From NCBI GenBank assembly GCA_910575815.1, contig CAJTFN010000002.1, forward strand, positions 1 through 64,000: a stretch of 64,000 nucleotides of DNA. The letters are read 5' to 3'. The stretch comes from Oscillospiraceae bacterium. Lineage in GTDB: Bacteria > Bacillota > Clostridia > Oscillospirales > Oscillospiraceae. Within the stretch, counting starts at the first letter, position 1. The number at the start of each line of letters is the position of its first letter. Both the position numbers and the translations under genes were made by a program. Positions 51,233 to 60,566 of this stretch are shown piece by piece. The notes under the pieces were generated by a model. The model was given only the letters and a program-made list of their open reading frames with translations, did not search any database and had not been told where the DNA came from.

Positions 51233-52375
51233 TTAGCCGGCGTAGTCCGCCTTGGCCTGATCCAGCAGATCCATGATCTCAGAGCCGGTCTCCTGGGCAA
51301 TCAGGTCCTGAATGTGGGCAGTCTTGTCCAGGAAGGCCTGCTTGGCCTCGTCGGTCAGATAGGTGACCTCGATGCCGTAGTCGTCAATGCAGGACTGGAG
51401 GTTCTCGGCGGCAGCCTCACGGTTGACGCGCTTCTCCTCCTCGCCAAAGGCCTCGGCGGCCTTGCGGACGATGTCCTGAGTCTCCTGGTCATAGGTGTCC
51501 CAAATGGCCTTGGACATGTCGAACAGGAAGGGGCTGTAGATGTGGTTGGACATGGTGATGAAGTCCTGAACCTCCTGGAACTGATAGGAGTACAGGTTGG
51601 CGATGGGGTTCTCCTCGCCGTCCACGGTGCCCTGCTCCAGGGCGGTGTAGAGCTCGTTGGAGGACATGGGAGTTGCGGCGGCGCCCAGGGAGTTCCACAG
51701 CTCCTGATGGAACTTGTTCTCCATGGTGCGGATCTTCAGGCCGGCCACGTCGTCCACGGTGGCCACGGCCCGCTTGGAGTTGGTCAGCTCACGGAAGCCG
51801 TTCTCGTTCCAAGCCAGGTTGACGATGCCCTTGGTCTCCAGCTTGGCGTTCAGATAGTCGCCCACCTCGGAAGCCATGATGGCGTCGGCCTCGGCCTCGT
51901 CGTTGAAGAGGAAGGGGATATCGAAGATGCCCAGCTCGGGAACATAGCCCACCAGGGGAGCGGTGGAGGTGTTGTTGATCTCCAGCTGGCCCGCGACCAC
52001 CATCTCGGTGGCGGTGGTGTCGTCGCCCAGCTGGCCGCCGGAGTAAACTTCCACGCCGACGCGGCCCTTGGAGTCATTCTCCACCATGGGAGCGAAGGTG
52101 GTCAGCTGCGCCTTGACGCCAGGAGAGGTCTCGCCGGCGCCGTTGGAAACCTTGATGACGATCTCGTTGGTTTTGCCCTGGGTCTCGGCGGAGCTGCCAT
52201 AGGCGCCCACGGTGCCGCTGGCCGCGTCGCCGTTGCTGCCGCCGGTGGAGTCGGAGCTGGAAGAAGAGCCGGAGTCGTTGCCGGAGTCCGGAGCCTGGGT
52301 GGCGGCCAGGCCGCAGCCCGCCAGGGAGAGCGCCATGCACAGGCACAGCATCATTGCAAGAAAACGCTTTTTCAT
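51233..52375 (-). CDS. dctP: TRAP transporter substrate-binding lipoprotein
   Basis: 380-residue extracytoplasmic solute receptor. Lipoprotein signal (lipobox L-A-G-C, Cys21), a Ser/Gly/Asp-rich linker (about 25-65), then the DctP fold with conserved G-L-K-I-R-T-M-E-N (the Arg that binds the substrate carboxylate) and N-E-L-Y-T-A-L-E-Q-G-T-V-D-G-E-E-N-P, typical of TRAP receptors for sugar acids such as gluconate or galacturonate. The gene order Q-M-P places it third; downstream are the PH-domain and dehydratase genes. Confidence 0.94.
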   Translation of the reverse strand: MKKRFLAMMLCLCMALSLAGCGLAATQAPDSGNDSGSSSSSDSTGGSNGDAASGTVGAYGSSAETQGKTNEIVIKVSNGAGETSPGVKAQLTTFAPMVENDSKGRVGVEVYSGGQLGDDTTATEMVVAGQLEINNTSTAPLVGYVPELGIFDIPFLFNDEAEADAIMASEVGDYLNAKLETKGIVNLAWNENGFRELTNSKRAVATVDDVAGLKIRTMENKFHQELWNSLGAAATPMSSNELYTALEQGTVDGEENPIANLYSYQFQEVQDFITMSNHIYSPFLFDMSKAIWDTYDQETQDIVRKAAEAFGEEEKRVNREAAAENLQSCIDDYGIEVTYLTDEAKQAFLDKTAHIQDLIAQETGSEIMDLLDQAKADYAG

Positions 52376-52443
52376 TTGAAATCCTCCTAAGATTTTATGT
52401 AATGAACGGCAAACGCCGGTTCATCCGCAAAAGGGGAGACCTA

Positions 52444-53733
52444 TCAGCCCAGCATGTTGGGCACGAAGAGAATCAGCTCGGGGAAGAAGGTGATAATCAT
52501 CAGCACCAGGTACATGACGCCGACGAAGGGGAGCGATGCTTTCACCAGGTCCGCCAGCTTCACCTTGCCGATGGACACGCCGCAGTACAGCACGTTGCCC
52601 ACGGGCGGGGTCGCCAGGCCGATGCAGAGGTTGGCCACCATGACCACGCCGAAGTACACGGGGTCCAGGCCGAAGTTCTTGGCGATGGGCAGCAGGATCG
52701 GGGTCAGAATCATAATGGCGGGGCCGGAGTCCATGACGCAGCCCACCAGGATCAGCATCACGTTCACCATGATCATGAAGGTGACGGGGCTGTTGGTGAT
52801 GGAAGTGATAGCCTTGGCCAGGAGCTGGGGAATGGCACAGGTGGTGACCATGTAGGCCGCCAGGGAGGCGGAGCCCACCACGAACATCATGATGGCCGTG
52901 GACTTCATGGCGTTGACCATCAGCTCGGGCCACTCCCGGAACTTGAATTCCCGATACACCAGGCCGGAGACGATCAGGGCATAGAGCACGGCCAGAGCGG
53001 CGGTCTCGGTGGCGGTGGCAACGCCGGTGGTGATGCACAGGATGATGAAAACCGGCAGGCAGATGGCCAGAATGGCCTCCCGGGTGGCCTTCCAAATGCC
53101 GGCAAGGCTGGTCTTGGGACCCACCGGGTAATCTCTCTTCCGGACGTGGAAGAACCAGGCGATCATCAGACCGACGCCGATGAGAATACCGGGGATGATG
53201 CCGCCCAGGAACAGGGCGGACACGGAGACCTCCGCGCACACGCCGTAGAAAATCATCTGGGTGGAGGGCGGGATGATGGGGCCGATGCAGCCCGCGGAGC
53301 AGACGATGCCGGTGGACTTGGCCCGGTCATAGCCCGCGCCGGTCATGATGGGCAGCAGCATGGAGCCCACAGCGGTGGTGTCCGCCACGGCGGAGCCGGA
53401 GACGCCCGCGAAGATCATGGACGCCAGGATGCCCACGTAGCCCAGGCCGCCCTTGAACCGGCCCAGCACGGAATAGGCGAAGTCCACGATCCGCTTGGAG
53501 ATGCCGCCGCGGGTCATGATCTCGCCGGCGATCATGAAGAAGGGGATGGCCAGCAGGGGCACGCTGTCGCAGCCGTTGACGAACTTCTGGGCCAGGGCGA
53601 AGACGGACCAGGAGGTAGGACGGCTCATGGCCTGGGTGAGCATCATGAAGAAGCCCGTGCCCACCAGGGAGAAAGCGATGGGCGCGCCAATCAGCACCAG
53701 GCCGAACAGCGCAATCAAAAATACTGCTAACAT
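52444..53733 (-). CDS. dctM: TRAP transporter large permease
   Basis: 429-residue, 12-segment permease of the DctM family, which carries the sodium-coupled translocation path. Motifs: P-F-F-M-I-A-G-E-I-M-T-R-G-G-I, then A-G-V-S-G-S-A-V-A-D-T-T-A-V-G-S, and G-I-V-C-S-A-G-C-I-G-P-I-I-P-P-S. The start is two bases after the dctQ stop. Confidence 0.95.
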   Translation of the reverse strand: MLAVFLIALFGLVLIGAPIAFSLVGTGFFMMLTQAMSRPTSWSVFALAQKFVNGCDSVPLLAIPFFMIAGEIMTRGGISKRIVDFAYSVLGRFKGGLGYVGILASMIFAGVSGSAVADTTAVGSMLLPIMTGAGYDRAKSTGIVCSAGCIGPIIPPSTQMIFYGVCAEVSVSALFLGGIIPGILIGVGLMIAWFFHVRKRDYPVGPKTSLAGIWKATREAILAICLPVFIILCITTGVATATETAALAVLYALIVSGLVYREFKFREWPELMVNAMKSTAIMMFVVGSASLAAYMVTTCAIPQLLAKAITSITNSPVTFMIMVNVMLILVGCVMDSGPAIMILTPILLPIAKNFGLDPVYFGVVMVANLCIGLATPPVGNVLYCGVSIGKVKLADLVKASLPFVGVMYLVLMIITFFPELILFVPNMLG

Positions 53734-53735
53734 GC

Positions 53736-54248
53736 TTACTCCTCCTCCTTGTTATTTAACTCCTCGTCCGAGGCTTTGACGATGCGGACGAGCTTGATGA
53801 GAGTCTGAATGAACATGTATCCAAAGCCAATGGGCGCGCAGAGATAGACGGCGCCCTTGGGGATCTCCAGCGCGGAGGTCAGCATGGGCCAGGTCTTCTG
53901 GACCACTTCCACGCCGCCCACAAACAGCGTGCCCAGCATCACCAGGACGATCAGCATCGCGCCGATCTCCAAAATCTTGCGGGGAATGCCGGTGAGCTTT
54001 TCCACGATGAAGTCCATGCGCATGTGCTCGCCGTGCAGCCCGGCGTCGTTGGCCAGGATGGCGCCCAGGAACGTGACCCAGATGAAGAGGAAGCGGCAGG
54101 CCTCCTCCGACCAGCTCAGGCCCGAGTTGAACACTTTGCGCAGGATGACGTTCATGATAACCAGGACCGTCATGACCGTTCCGAAGATGATCAGTGCGAC
54201 CTTGATGAATTTCATGATCCCGTCATTGATTTTTTTGAGTGCACTCAT
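53736..54248 (-). CDS. dctQ: TRAP transporter small permease
   Basis: 170-residue, four-segment DctQ subunit. Family signature S-W-S-E-E-A-C-R-F-L-F-I-W-V-T-F-L-G-A is clear, and the M-R-M-D-F loop follows. It would pair with DctM. The ribosome site is less clear than for neighbours (GAAAGGA about 13 bases upstream). First of the TRAP genes, 86 bases after the DUF4340 gene. Confidence 0.94.
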   Translation of the reverse strand: MSALKKINDGIMKFIKVALIIFGTVMTVLVIMNVILRKVFNSGLSWSEEACRFLFIWVTFLGAILANDAGLHGEHMRMDFIVEKLTGIPRKILEIGAMLIVLVMLGTLFVGGVEVVQKTWPMLTSALEIPKGAVYLCAPIGFGYMFIQTLIKLVRIVKASDEELNNKEEE

Positions 54249-54334
54249 TTTACATCTCAGTCCTTTCTTCCAGTTGTTTTCGAAAGCTCTTTGCGGTTTC
54301 CGGTCCCATCTCCCTTCTTCTCTTTGTCTTTATT

Positions 54335-55657
54335 TCAATCAGCCGCGTCCAGCAATGCGCTGGCGGCGGCGAGATCACACCAGACCGCCGTCTGCCCGTT
54401 GATTTCCACGGCGCACCGCCGCCCGTCCAGCCGCCGGAAGACCAGGGAAATCTCCTCGCCTCCAATGGCGGAGCGGACATGGACCCGCAGAAGCTCCTCT
54501 CCCGCGGCCTCCTCCAGGGAGCCGCCGATGGAAATACGGTTCAGCGCGGAAAACAGGGTGTTCTGGAACAAAGCCGCGTCACAAGCCGCCCCGTTCCGGG
54601 TGATGGCCAGCTGTCCGGCGCTGTTGGCAATCTCGTAAACATGCTCATTTACCGTCAAGGCTTTCACATCGTGGATGTTCAGCCGCAGAAGCACCCGGCC
54701 CATGATCTCCTCCGCCGCCGCGTCCATGAAGGACAACCCGGCGGTGGGGACCTGCATCACCAAGCCGCTGCCCGCCGCCGTGACGGCGGTGTGTTCCCCC
54801 TCCCGGGGGCCCACCAGAACGGTGACGGTACTTCCGTCCCCATAGGCCAGGCAAAGGGCGTCGCTCTCCTCCGTCAAGCCGTAGGACTCAGGGTCCCCCT
54901 CCAGCGCCCGGACGCCCTCCAGCTGCCGCAGAGGCGTCAGCAGCGCGTCCTTCACCGGCTCGGCCCCCAGCAGCAGCCCCCAGGGCTCCTCCAGGGCAAA
55001 ATAGGCGGTGCCGCCCTCTCCGGCGGCCACCTGGCGGAGGCGGTAAGCCGTTTCGCCTCCCCGGCGCACTTCCACGCCCTTCAAATTCCCGATCTCCGCG
55101 CCCTCCAGGGAGGGGTACAGCGTCAAATCCAAAAACCGGTCCACCGGCGACAGGAAGGGCCGGGCATAGCCCTCGTCCATGACGAACACCCGTTCGTCCC
55201 CAGCCAGGCAGGTATAGACGCCTCCGCCTCCGGGGACCTCGCCTCCCAGAAGGAACATGACGCCCCCCTGGCCGCCGTCCTGAATCAGCACGGTAGCCTG
55301 GGGCTCCGTCAGGCCATATTGCCCGTCCGACGCTGAGGCGTCCTCCACCAAGCTGCGCAGGGGCAAGCGGCAGAGCCACGCGAAGAAGTCCGCGATTTCC
55401 TCCTCGTCCCCCTGGGCCGGGGCGTCTGAGAGCACCCGGTAGGTATCGCCGGTCCGGGCCAGAACAATTTCGCCTCCGGCGTTCTCCACGCTCACCGCCA
55501 CAAGGGCTTCCGGCGAGGCGTAGTTTGTGAAATAATATCCGCTCTCCCCGGCGCTCTCCGCCGGAGTCCGGCCTACAAAGCGCAGCGCCAGGAACAGGGC
55601 CACGCAGACGGCCAGAGCAGCGCTCAGCAGGGTCAGAGATGTTTTCGTCGCTCTCAT
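54335..55657 (-). CDS. DUF4340-domain protein, Gld cassette partner
   Basis: 440-residue membrane-anchored protein: one N-terminal hydrophobic helix (about 6-28) then a large extracytoplasmic beta-rich region with repeated Y-G-L-T-E segments typical of DUF4340. These proteins are encoded next to GldA/GldF/GldG ABC systems and are thought to be accessory exported subunits. Its ATG overlaps the GldG stop by four bases, so it belongs to that cassette. No biochemical function is known. Confidence 0.85.
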   Translation of the reverse strand: MRATKTSLTLLSAALAVCVALFLALRFVGRTPAESAGESGYYFTNYASPEALVAVSVENAGGEIVLARTGDTYRVLSDAPAQGDEEEIADFFAWLCRLPLRSLVEDASASDGQYGLTEPQATVLIQDGGQGGVMFLLGGEVPGGGGVYTCLAGDERVFVMDEGYARPFLSPVDRFLDLTLYPSLEGAEIGNLKGVEVRRGGETAYRLRQVAAGEGGTAYFALEEPWGLLLGAEPVKDALLTPLRQLEGVRALEGDPESYGLTEESDALCLAYGDGSTVTVLVGPREGEHTAVTAAGSGLVMQVPTAGLSFMDAAAEEIMGRVLLRLNIHDVKALTVNEHVYEIANSAGQLAITRNGAACDAALFQNTLFSALNRISIGGSLEEAAGEELLRVHVRSAIGGEEISLVFRRLDGRRCAVEINGQTAVWCDLAAASALLDAAD

Positions 55658-57114
55658 GCCCGTCTCCTCTTCAGGAACACCGCCGCGCCCGCCGCCAGCA
55701 GGGCCAGGGGCGCTGCCGCCACGAACACCGCCGAGAACAGCACCATGCCGCCCCGGGAAATAACAATGTCGTTGGCCGCCAAACGCTTCACCGGGATGCG
55801 CAGAGTCACGTCGGTGTCGTTCATATAGGCCAGGGCCTGGAGCACCAGGTCCGCGTTGCCCAAGCTTTCCGTCCGGAGATAGGACTCCTGATAGAAGCCC
55901 GTACAGGCGGCGGCGAATAGGTATTGGGTCTTCGTCTCTCCGGCGGCGTCAGTATAGCTCCGCTCGCTGGTGGCGGCCACGGTAAAGGGCCCGGGCTGGT
56001 CGCCGCCCCCTTGGGTCAAGGTGGTCATGGAGGCATAGTCCTTGCCATAGGCCGCGGAGGTGGACCGCAGCACCGCGTTGGTCACACAGCCGTTGGGATT
56101 GTCCAGGGACAGCGCCCGGCACTCCGGCAGGACCACATAGGAGGCCTGTTCCGAAAAGTGCACGCTGATCATGCTGACGCCAAACACCGGAATGATATGC
56201 AGGGGACTGTCCATCTGCTGGGTGGGCTCCAGAACGATCTGGTCCTCCACGGTAATACCCCAGGAGCGCAGGTAGCCGTCCAGATTCGGCAGGCTTCCCA
56301 CCTCCGGGTCCCGGAAGACCATCAGGTTTCCTCCCCCGGCCATGAAGCCGTCCAACTGCTGGAGTTCCTTCTCGGAAAAGTCTCGCTTCGCTCCGGCGAT
56401 CACCACCGTGCTCACGTCCTCCCCCAGGGTCTCCACCCCCAGGACCACCTGCTCCGTCTCATAGTTGCTGCCCTCCAGCAGATCCAGCAGCGCCTGGGGG
56501 GCGTCCTCGCTGTGCCCGGCGGTAAAGGCCACCCCGGCGGCGCTCTGGCCGGTGACGGCGGCAATGGCGGAGGTCAGCTTGGTCTCCGCCTGAAGGCCCG
56601 CCAGGGTGTAGCGCTGGGATCCCCCTTCGTCTGTGTAGGTGTTCAGGGCGTACAGGCTGCTCCAGCTCAGGAACCGGGCGTTCTGCCCGCAGAGCACCAG
56701 AACCCCATCCTCGCCGAGGGTAATATTCCGCTGGGCCCAGGTCTCCGCCGCCGCGGGGTTGGCCTCCAGATCCAAATAGGATACGCCGATTTGCCCGGAG
56801 GCCCCGGCATAGCGCTGGAGGACCTCTTTGATGTTGCTGTCGGCGTCGTTTTCCGAATTACAGTAAATCAGCTCCACCGGCTCCTCCAGCTCCGCCAGAA
56901 GAGTCTCCGTGGTTTCCGTCAGACGGAACACCTGATTCTGGGTCAGGTCCATCTTCCACCCGAAGCGGTCCACCGCCGCGCAGGCCACGGCGAACACGGC
57001 CAGGGCCACCGCCGTCAGCAGCAGCACGTAGGCCGCCAGCAGATTCCGGCTCCGTCGGCTCTGGCGCAGGGCCTCTTCGGGAATGTCCCGCTGGGCGGGT
57101 TTCTCTTGGCGCAC
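55654..57114 (-). CDS. GldG-like auxiliary ABC-transporter protein
   Basis: 486 residues with a transmembrane helix near each end (about 25-50 and 455-478) and a large domain between, of the ABC-type uncharacterised auxiliary (GldG) family: W-K-M-D-L-T-Q-N-Q-V-F-R-L-T near the start, then G-V-A-F-T-A-G-H-S-E-D and L-Q-Q-L-D-G-F-M-A-G-G-G-N-L. In flavobacteria GldA/F/G support gliding and secretion; in Firmicutes the role is unknown. Six bases after the permease gene. Confidence 0.87.
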   Translation of the reverse strand: MRQEKPAQRDIPEEALRQSRRSRNLLAAYVLLLTAVALAVFAVACAAVDRFGWKMDLTQNQVFRLTETTETLLAELEEPVELIYCNSENDADSNIKEVLQRYAGASGQIGVSYLDLEANPAAAETWAQRNITLGEDGVLVLCGQNARFLSWSSLYALNTYTDEGGSQRYTLAGLQAETKLTSAIAAVTGQSAAGVAFTAGHSEDAPQALLDLLEGSNYETEQVVLGVETLGEDVSTVVIAGAKRDFSEKELQQLDGFMAGGGNLMVFRDPEVGSLPNLDGYLRSWGITVEDQIVLEPTQQMDSPLHIIPVFGVSMISVHFSEQASYVVLPECRALSLDNPNGCVTNAVLRSTSAAYGKDYASMTTLTQGGGDQPGPFTVAATSERSYTDAAGETKTQYLFAAACTGFYQESYLRTESLGNADLVLQALAYMNDTDVTLRIPVKRLAANDIVISRGGMVLFSAVFVAAAPLALLAAGAAVFLKRRRA

Positions 57115-57120
57115 CCGGCT

Positions 57121-57822
57121 TCACCCCCGCTTCTTCTGTATGGCGCAGGTGGTGAACACCAGGAAGATAAAAGCGATCACCACATAGAGCAAAATCCCCG
57201 CCGGATCCAGCACTCCCATCACCAGCTCGTGATAGGTCCGCATGACGGACACCCGGTTCAGAAGGGACAGCAAGGCCTCGCTCCGGATCGCGGCCCCCAG
57301 GCCATAGGAATACCAGAGGAGAAAGATCATCACATAGGACAGCACCGCCGCCACAATCTGGTTCTCCGAAAGGGCCGAGGCGAACATCCCCACGGCGATG
57401 AACGCGCTCATCAGCAGCAGAATCCCCAGATAATTCCCCAGGGTAATCAACGGCTGGGCGCTGCCGCACAGGGCCAAAATCACGGGAAAGGCCAGGGTTG
57501 CCCCCAGGCCCATCAGAAACACGCTCTCCGCCGCCAGGAATTTCCCCAGCACCACCGCCCGGCAATCCACCGGCATGGTGAGGAGCAGCACGTCGGTCCG
57601 CTGCTTTCGCTCCTCGGCGAAGCTCCGCATGGTGAGCATGGGGATGAGGAACATCTCCAGTGTCACCACAACTTGAAAATAATCGGTGATATCCCCGCTG
57701 CGGGTCAGAAGATTTTGCAGCAGGAAGTAAAAGGCGTTAATAAACAGAAAAATCGCCAGGAACACATAGCCCACCGGAGAGCGGAAGTATTGGCGCATCT
57801 CCTTGCGGTAAACAGCTCTCAT
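57121..57822 (-). CDS. ABC-2-type permease (GldF-like)
   Basis: 233-residue membrane protein with six hydrophobic segments, opening M-R-A-V-Y-R-K-E-M-R-Q-Y-F-R-S-P-V-G-Y, typical of GldF/ABC-2 permeases. It starts four bases before the stop of the ATPase gene (overlap 57819-57822), so the two are coupled. Confidence 0.9.
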   Translation of the reverse strand: MRAVYRKEMRQYFRSPVGYVFLAIFLFINAFYFLLQNLLTRSGDITDYFQVVVTLEMFLIPMLTMRSFAEERKQRTDVLLLTMPVDCRAVVLGKFLAAESVFLMGLGATLAFPVILALCGSAQPLITLGNYLGILLLMSAFIAVGMFASALSENQIVAAVLSYVMIFLLWYSYGLGAAIRSEALLSLLNRVSVMRTYHELVMGVLDPAGILLYVVIAFIFLVFTTCAIQKKRG

Positions 57823-58766
57823 ATCTCCTCATTCCTCCGGGTGATTTCCAGGTAGAGGCTCTCCAGAGATACCTCCTGGGGACGCAGGGCCAGCAACGTG
57901 CAGGGCAGGGGCTTCAAGGTCTCGTAGACCAGGCCCCGGATGTCGGTGCCGGGCCGGTGGGCGACGCGGTAGCTCCAGCTTCCCTGACCGGTCTCCTCCC
58001 GCTCCACGGACAGCACCTCCGGCAGGGCCTCCAGAGCCCGGAAGGCGGTTTCGCCCTCCTCCGCCAGCTCCAGCAGCAGCACCCGGCGGCCGCTGAGCTC
58101 TTCCTGCAACCCTTCCGGCTGTCCGTCGGCGATCAGCGCACCCTCGCTGAAAATCAGAATCCGCTGGCAGCTGGACCGGATTTCGGACAGGATATGGGAG
58201 GAGAGGATAATCGTGTGCTCCTGAGCCAGCTGGGCCAGCAGATCCCGGAACTCCCGAATCTGCCGGGGGTCCAGGCCTACGGTAGGCTCGTCTAAAATCA
58301 GAATCTCCGGGCTGCCCACCAGCAGCTGCGTCACGGCCACCCGCTGGCGGTACCCCTTGGAGAGGTTCCGGATCAGCCGGTCCCGCACGTCCAGAAGCTC
58401 CGTCCGGCGGCACAGGGCGTCAATGTAGTCCCGCCGGACGCCACCCTTGTGGGCCAGGCCCCGCAGGTCGCAGGCGAAAGACAGCTGCTCCCCCACAGTC
58501 ATATCCATATACAGCGGCGGAATCTCCGGCAGATAGCCGATGTGCCGCCGCCCCTCCAGAGGCTGGAGGGCCATGTCGGCCCCGGCGATTTCCACCCGGC
58601 CCCAGGTGGGCTCCAGATAGCCGCAAAGCAGATTCATGGTGGTGGATTTCCCGGCCCCGTTGGGGCCGAGAAATCCCACCACCTCGCCTTTTCCGATGGA
58701 AAAATTGACGTCGTACAGCGCTGTTTTCGCGCCGTAGCGCTTGCTGAGGTGGGTCGCCTTAATCAT
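57819..58766 (-). CDS. ABC transporter ATP-binding protein (GldA-like)
   Basis: 315-residue ATPase. Walker A G-P-N-G-A-G-K-S-T, signature L-S-K-G-Y-R-Q-R-V, Walker B I-L-I-L-D-E-P-T, H-loop S-S-H-I-L. The C-terminal 80 residues form an extra domain as in ABC-2/GldA exporters. It starts nine bases after the dgoD stop, so it probably shares the dgoD transcript. Confidence 0.92.
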   Translation of the reverse strand: MIKATHLSKRYGAKTALYDVNFSIGKGEVVGFLGPNGAGKSTTMNLLCGYLEPTWGRVEIAGADMALQPLEGRRHIGYLPEIPPLYMDMTVGEQLSFACDLRGLAHKGGVRRDYIDALCRRTELLDVRDRLIRNLSKGYRQRVAVTQLLVGSPEILILDEPTVGLDPRQIREFRDLLAQLAQEHTIILSSHILSEIRSSCQRILIFSEGALIADGQPEGLQEELSGRRVLLLELAEEGETAFRALEALPEVLSVEREETGQGSWSYRVAHRPGTDIRGLVYETLKPLPCTLLALRPQEVSLESLYLEITRRNEEI

Positions 58767-58775
58767 GAATCTTCG

Positions 58776-59924
58776 TTACCACTCCGCCACGGAGCCGTCC
58801 TTGTGGTGCCAGACGGGGTTCTTCCACTGGTGGGGATTCTGATTCTCCTCCAGCACCAGCTCCTTGTTGACCTCCACGCCGATGCCCGGCCGGGTGGGGA
58901 GCTTCACATAGCCGTCCACAAACTTAAAGTCCTCTTTGTTCAGCGCGTAGTCCAGCACTTCCTTGCCCACGTTGTAGTGGATGCCCATGGACTGCTCCTG
59001 AATGACGGCGTTGTAGCAGGTGGCGTCCAGCTGGAGGCAGGCGCTGAGGGCGATGGGGCCCAGGGGGCAGTGGGGAGCCAGGGCCACGTCATAGGCCTCG
59101 GCCATGGTGGCGATCTTCTTCACCTCGGTGAGGCCGCCGGCATGGCTCAGGTCGGGCTGGATGATGTCCACGCCGCCGGCCTGGAGGAGGCGCTTAAAGT
59201 CATAGCGGCTGAACAGGCGCTCGCCGGTGGCAATGGGAATGTTGCAGCTGGCGGCGATCTCCTTGAAGCACTCCATGCTCTCGCAGAGGACGGGCTCCTC
59301 AATGAACATGGGGTCAAACTCCTCCAGCTTCTTGGCCAGAATCTTGGCCATGGGCTTATGGACCCGGCCATGGAAGTCAATGGCGATGCCAAAATACTTG
59401 CCGCAGGTCTCCCGGATGGCGGCCACCCGGGCCAGGACGGCGTCAATCTTGTCGTAGCTGTCCACCATCTGGAGCTCCTCGGTGGCGTTCATCTTGATGG
59501 CGGTGAAGCCGGCGTCCTTGCGCTCCTTGGCGGCGGCGCCGGTGTCATCGGGCCGGTCTCCGCCGATCCAGGAATAAACCCGCATGGAATCCCGGCAGGC
59601 TCCGCCCATCAGCTGGTAAACCGGGGCGCCAAAAACCTTGCCCTTGATGTCCCACAGGGCCTGGTCAATGCCGGAAATGGCGCTCATAAGCACGCCGCCG
59701 CCCCGGTAGAACCCGGCGCGGTAAATGGTGTTCCAGATGTCCTCAATCCGGGCGGGATCGTGGCCGATGAGATAGGGGGCATACTCCTTGACGCAGGCCA
59801 GAACGGCATCGCAATGGCCTTCCAGCACGGCCTCACCCCAGCCGGTGAAGCCTTCATCGGTCTCGATCTCCACGAAGCCCCACCTGGGCCGGACATAGTA
59901 GGTGTTGACAGCAGTGATCTTCAT
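58776..59924 (-). CDS. dgoD: D-galactonate dehydratase
   Basis: 382 residues, exactly the length of E. coli DgoD and similar to it along the whole chain as I recall that sequence. Enolase-superfamily (mandelate racemase type) enzyme that converts D-galactonate to 2-keto-3-deoxygalactonate. Metal ligands and base: [24 protein letters not shown]; general-acid His in [10 protein letters not shown]. The C-terminus H-K-D-G-S-V-A-E-W is characteristic. ATG 59924 has GGGAGGAG ahead. First gene of the minus-strand string that runs through the Gld and TRAP genes to the dehydratase. Confidence 0.93.
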   Translation of the reverse strand: MKITAVNTYYVRPRWGFVEIETDEGFTGWGEAVLEGHCDAVLACVKEYAPYLIGHDPARIEDIWNTIYRAGFYRGGGVLMSAISGIDQALWDIKGKVFGAPVYQLMGGACRDSMRVYSWIGGDRPDDTGAAAKERKDAGFTAIKMNATEELQMVDSYDKIDAVLARVAAIRETCGKYFGIAIDFHGRVHKPMAKILAKKLEEFDPMFIEEPVLCESMECFKEIAASCNIPIATGERLFSRYDFKRLLQAGGVDIIQPDLSHAGGLTEVKKIATMAEAYDVALAPHCPLGPIALSACLQLDATCYNAVIQEQSMGIHYNVGKEVLDYALNKEDFKFVDGYVKLPTRPGIGVEVNKELVLEENQNPHQWKNPVWHHKDGSVAEW

Positions 59925-59960
59925 AAAATTACTCCTCCCTTTTTCTTCATACCGCCGAAG

Positions 59961-59989
59961 CGATTTTCATATTATGAAAACGATTTTCA
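59961..59989. promoter_or_regulatory. Operator array in the dgoD leader
   Basis: Two overlapping dyads: TTTTCAT-ATT-ATGAAAA (59964-59980) and TGAAAAC-G-ATTTTCA (59975-59989). The 9-base word CGATTTTCA is repeated exactly 20 bases apart (59961 and 59981), about two helical turns. The second dyad matches the kdgA operator. Confidence 0.65.
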
Positions 59990-60051
59990 GAATATGGACG
60001 AGCGGAACAGTTTCCCAGGAAAAGCGATTCGGACGGAAGACGCGATTTAAT

Positions 60052-60081
60052 AATATAGAAAACATTCCCATTTTGTGTAAA
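60052..60081 (-). promoter_or_regulatory. Probable promoter of dgoD
   Basis: Minus strand TTTACA (60076-60081), 18 bases, TATATT (60052-60057). The operator array lies about 60-85 bases further downstream in the leader. Confidence 0.5.
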
Positions 60082-60473
60082 CTCGTCGAATTTTGGGGGA
60101 CAGATCCTGTCCTCTTTTCAGTCTGGTAAGATTTTATGCAAATGTACCGATAATGTCAAGGCTAAATCCGGTGTCCTCCGTAAAATTCGCCCTTTTCACA
60201 ATTTCCATTGTGTTTTTTTGTTAACAATTACAGATTGACGAACCGTCTTTCAGGGATGGAATCTGCGCTGTCCGTCCGGATTCTTTATTTTTCCCGTGAA
60301 GTTCCAATTTTCCTAGTCTCTCAATCTATAAAACGATTGCGCTGCCCTGGGATGTTTAGATTCCGCAAAGAAAACGCTGCCCGGGTTTTGTTCGGGCCAC
60401 GTGGGAGGGTGTTCCTCCGGGACGGAGGGGGGCTTTTCTCCTTGGCAGGAGTCCTGGCCTTGACGGCGGACGC

Positions 60474-60517
60474 AAAAATGGTACTGCCCGGGATTTCTCT
60501 CAGGCAGTACCATTTTT
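60474..60517 (-). terminator. Terminator of the V-ATPase genes
   Basis: Perfect 15-bp stem (60474-60488 with 60503-60517) with a 14-base loop, A5 and T5 at the ends, 50 bases after the ntpD stop. Confidence 0.85.
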
Positions 60518-60566
60518 CCTATTTTAGGTCCATCGCGGAAGCGGTTTGGTTCCGGTAAAGCTACCC

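Larger units (their letters stand above)
59925..60566. other. Intergenic region between ntpD end and dgoD start
   Basis: 642 bases holding the dgoD leader, operators and promoter (left), the ntp terminator (60474-60517, right) and between them about 390 bases of AT-richer sequence without a supported gene. The small minus-strand frame 60313-60513 has no ribosome site and overlaps the terminator. Confidence 0.5.

Noticed and set aside
60313..60513. Small minus-strand frame between dgoD and ntpD
   Set aside because: No ribosome site and it overlaps the ntp terminator hairpin.
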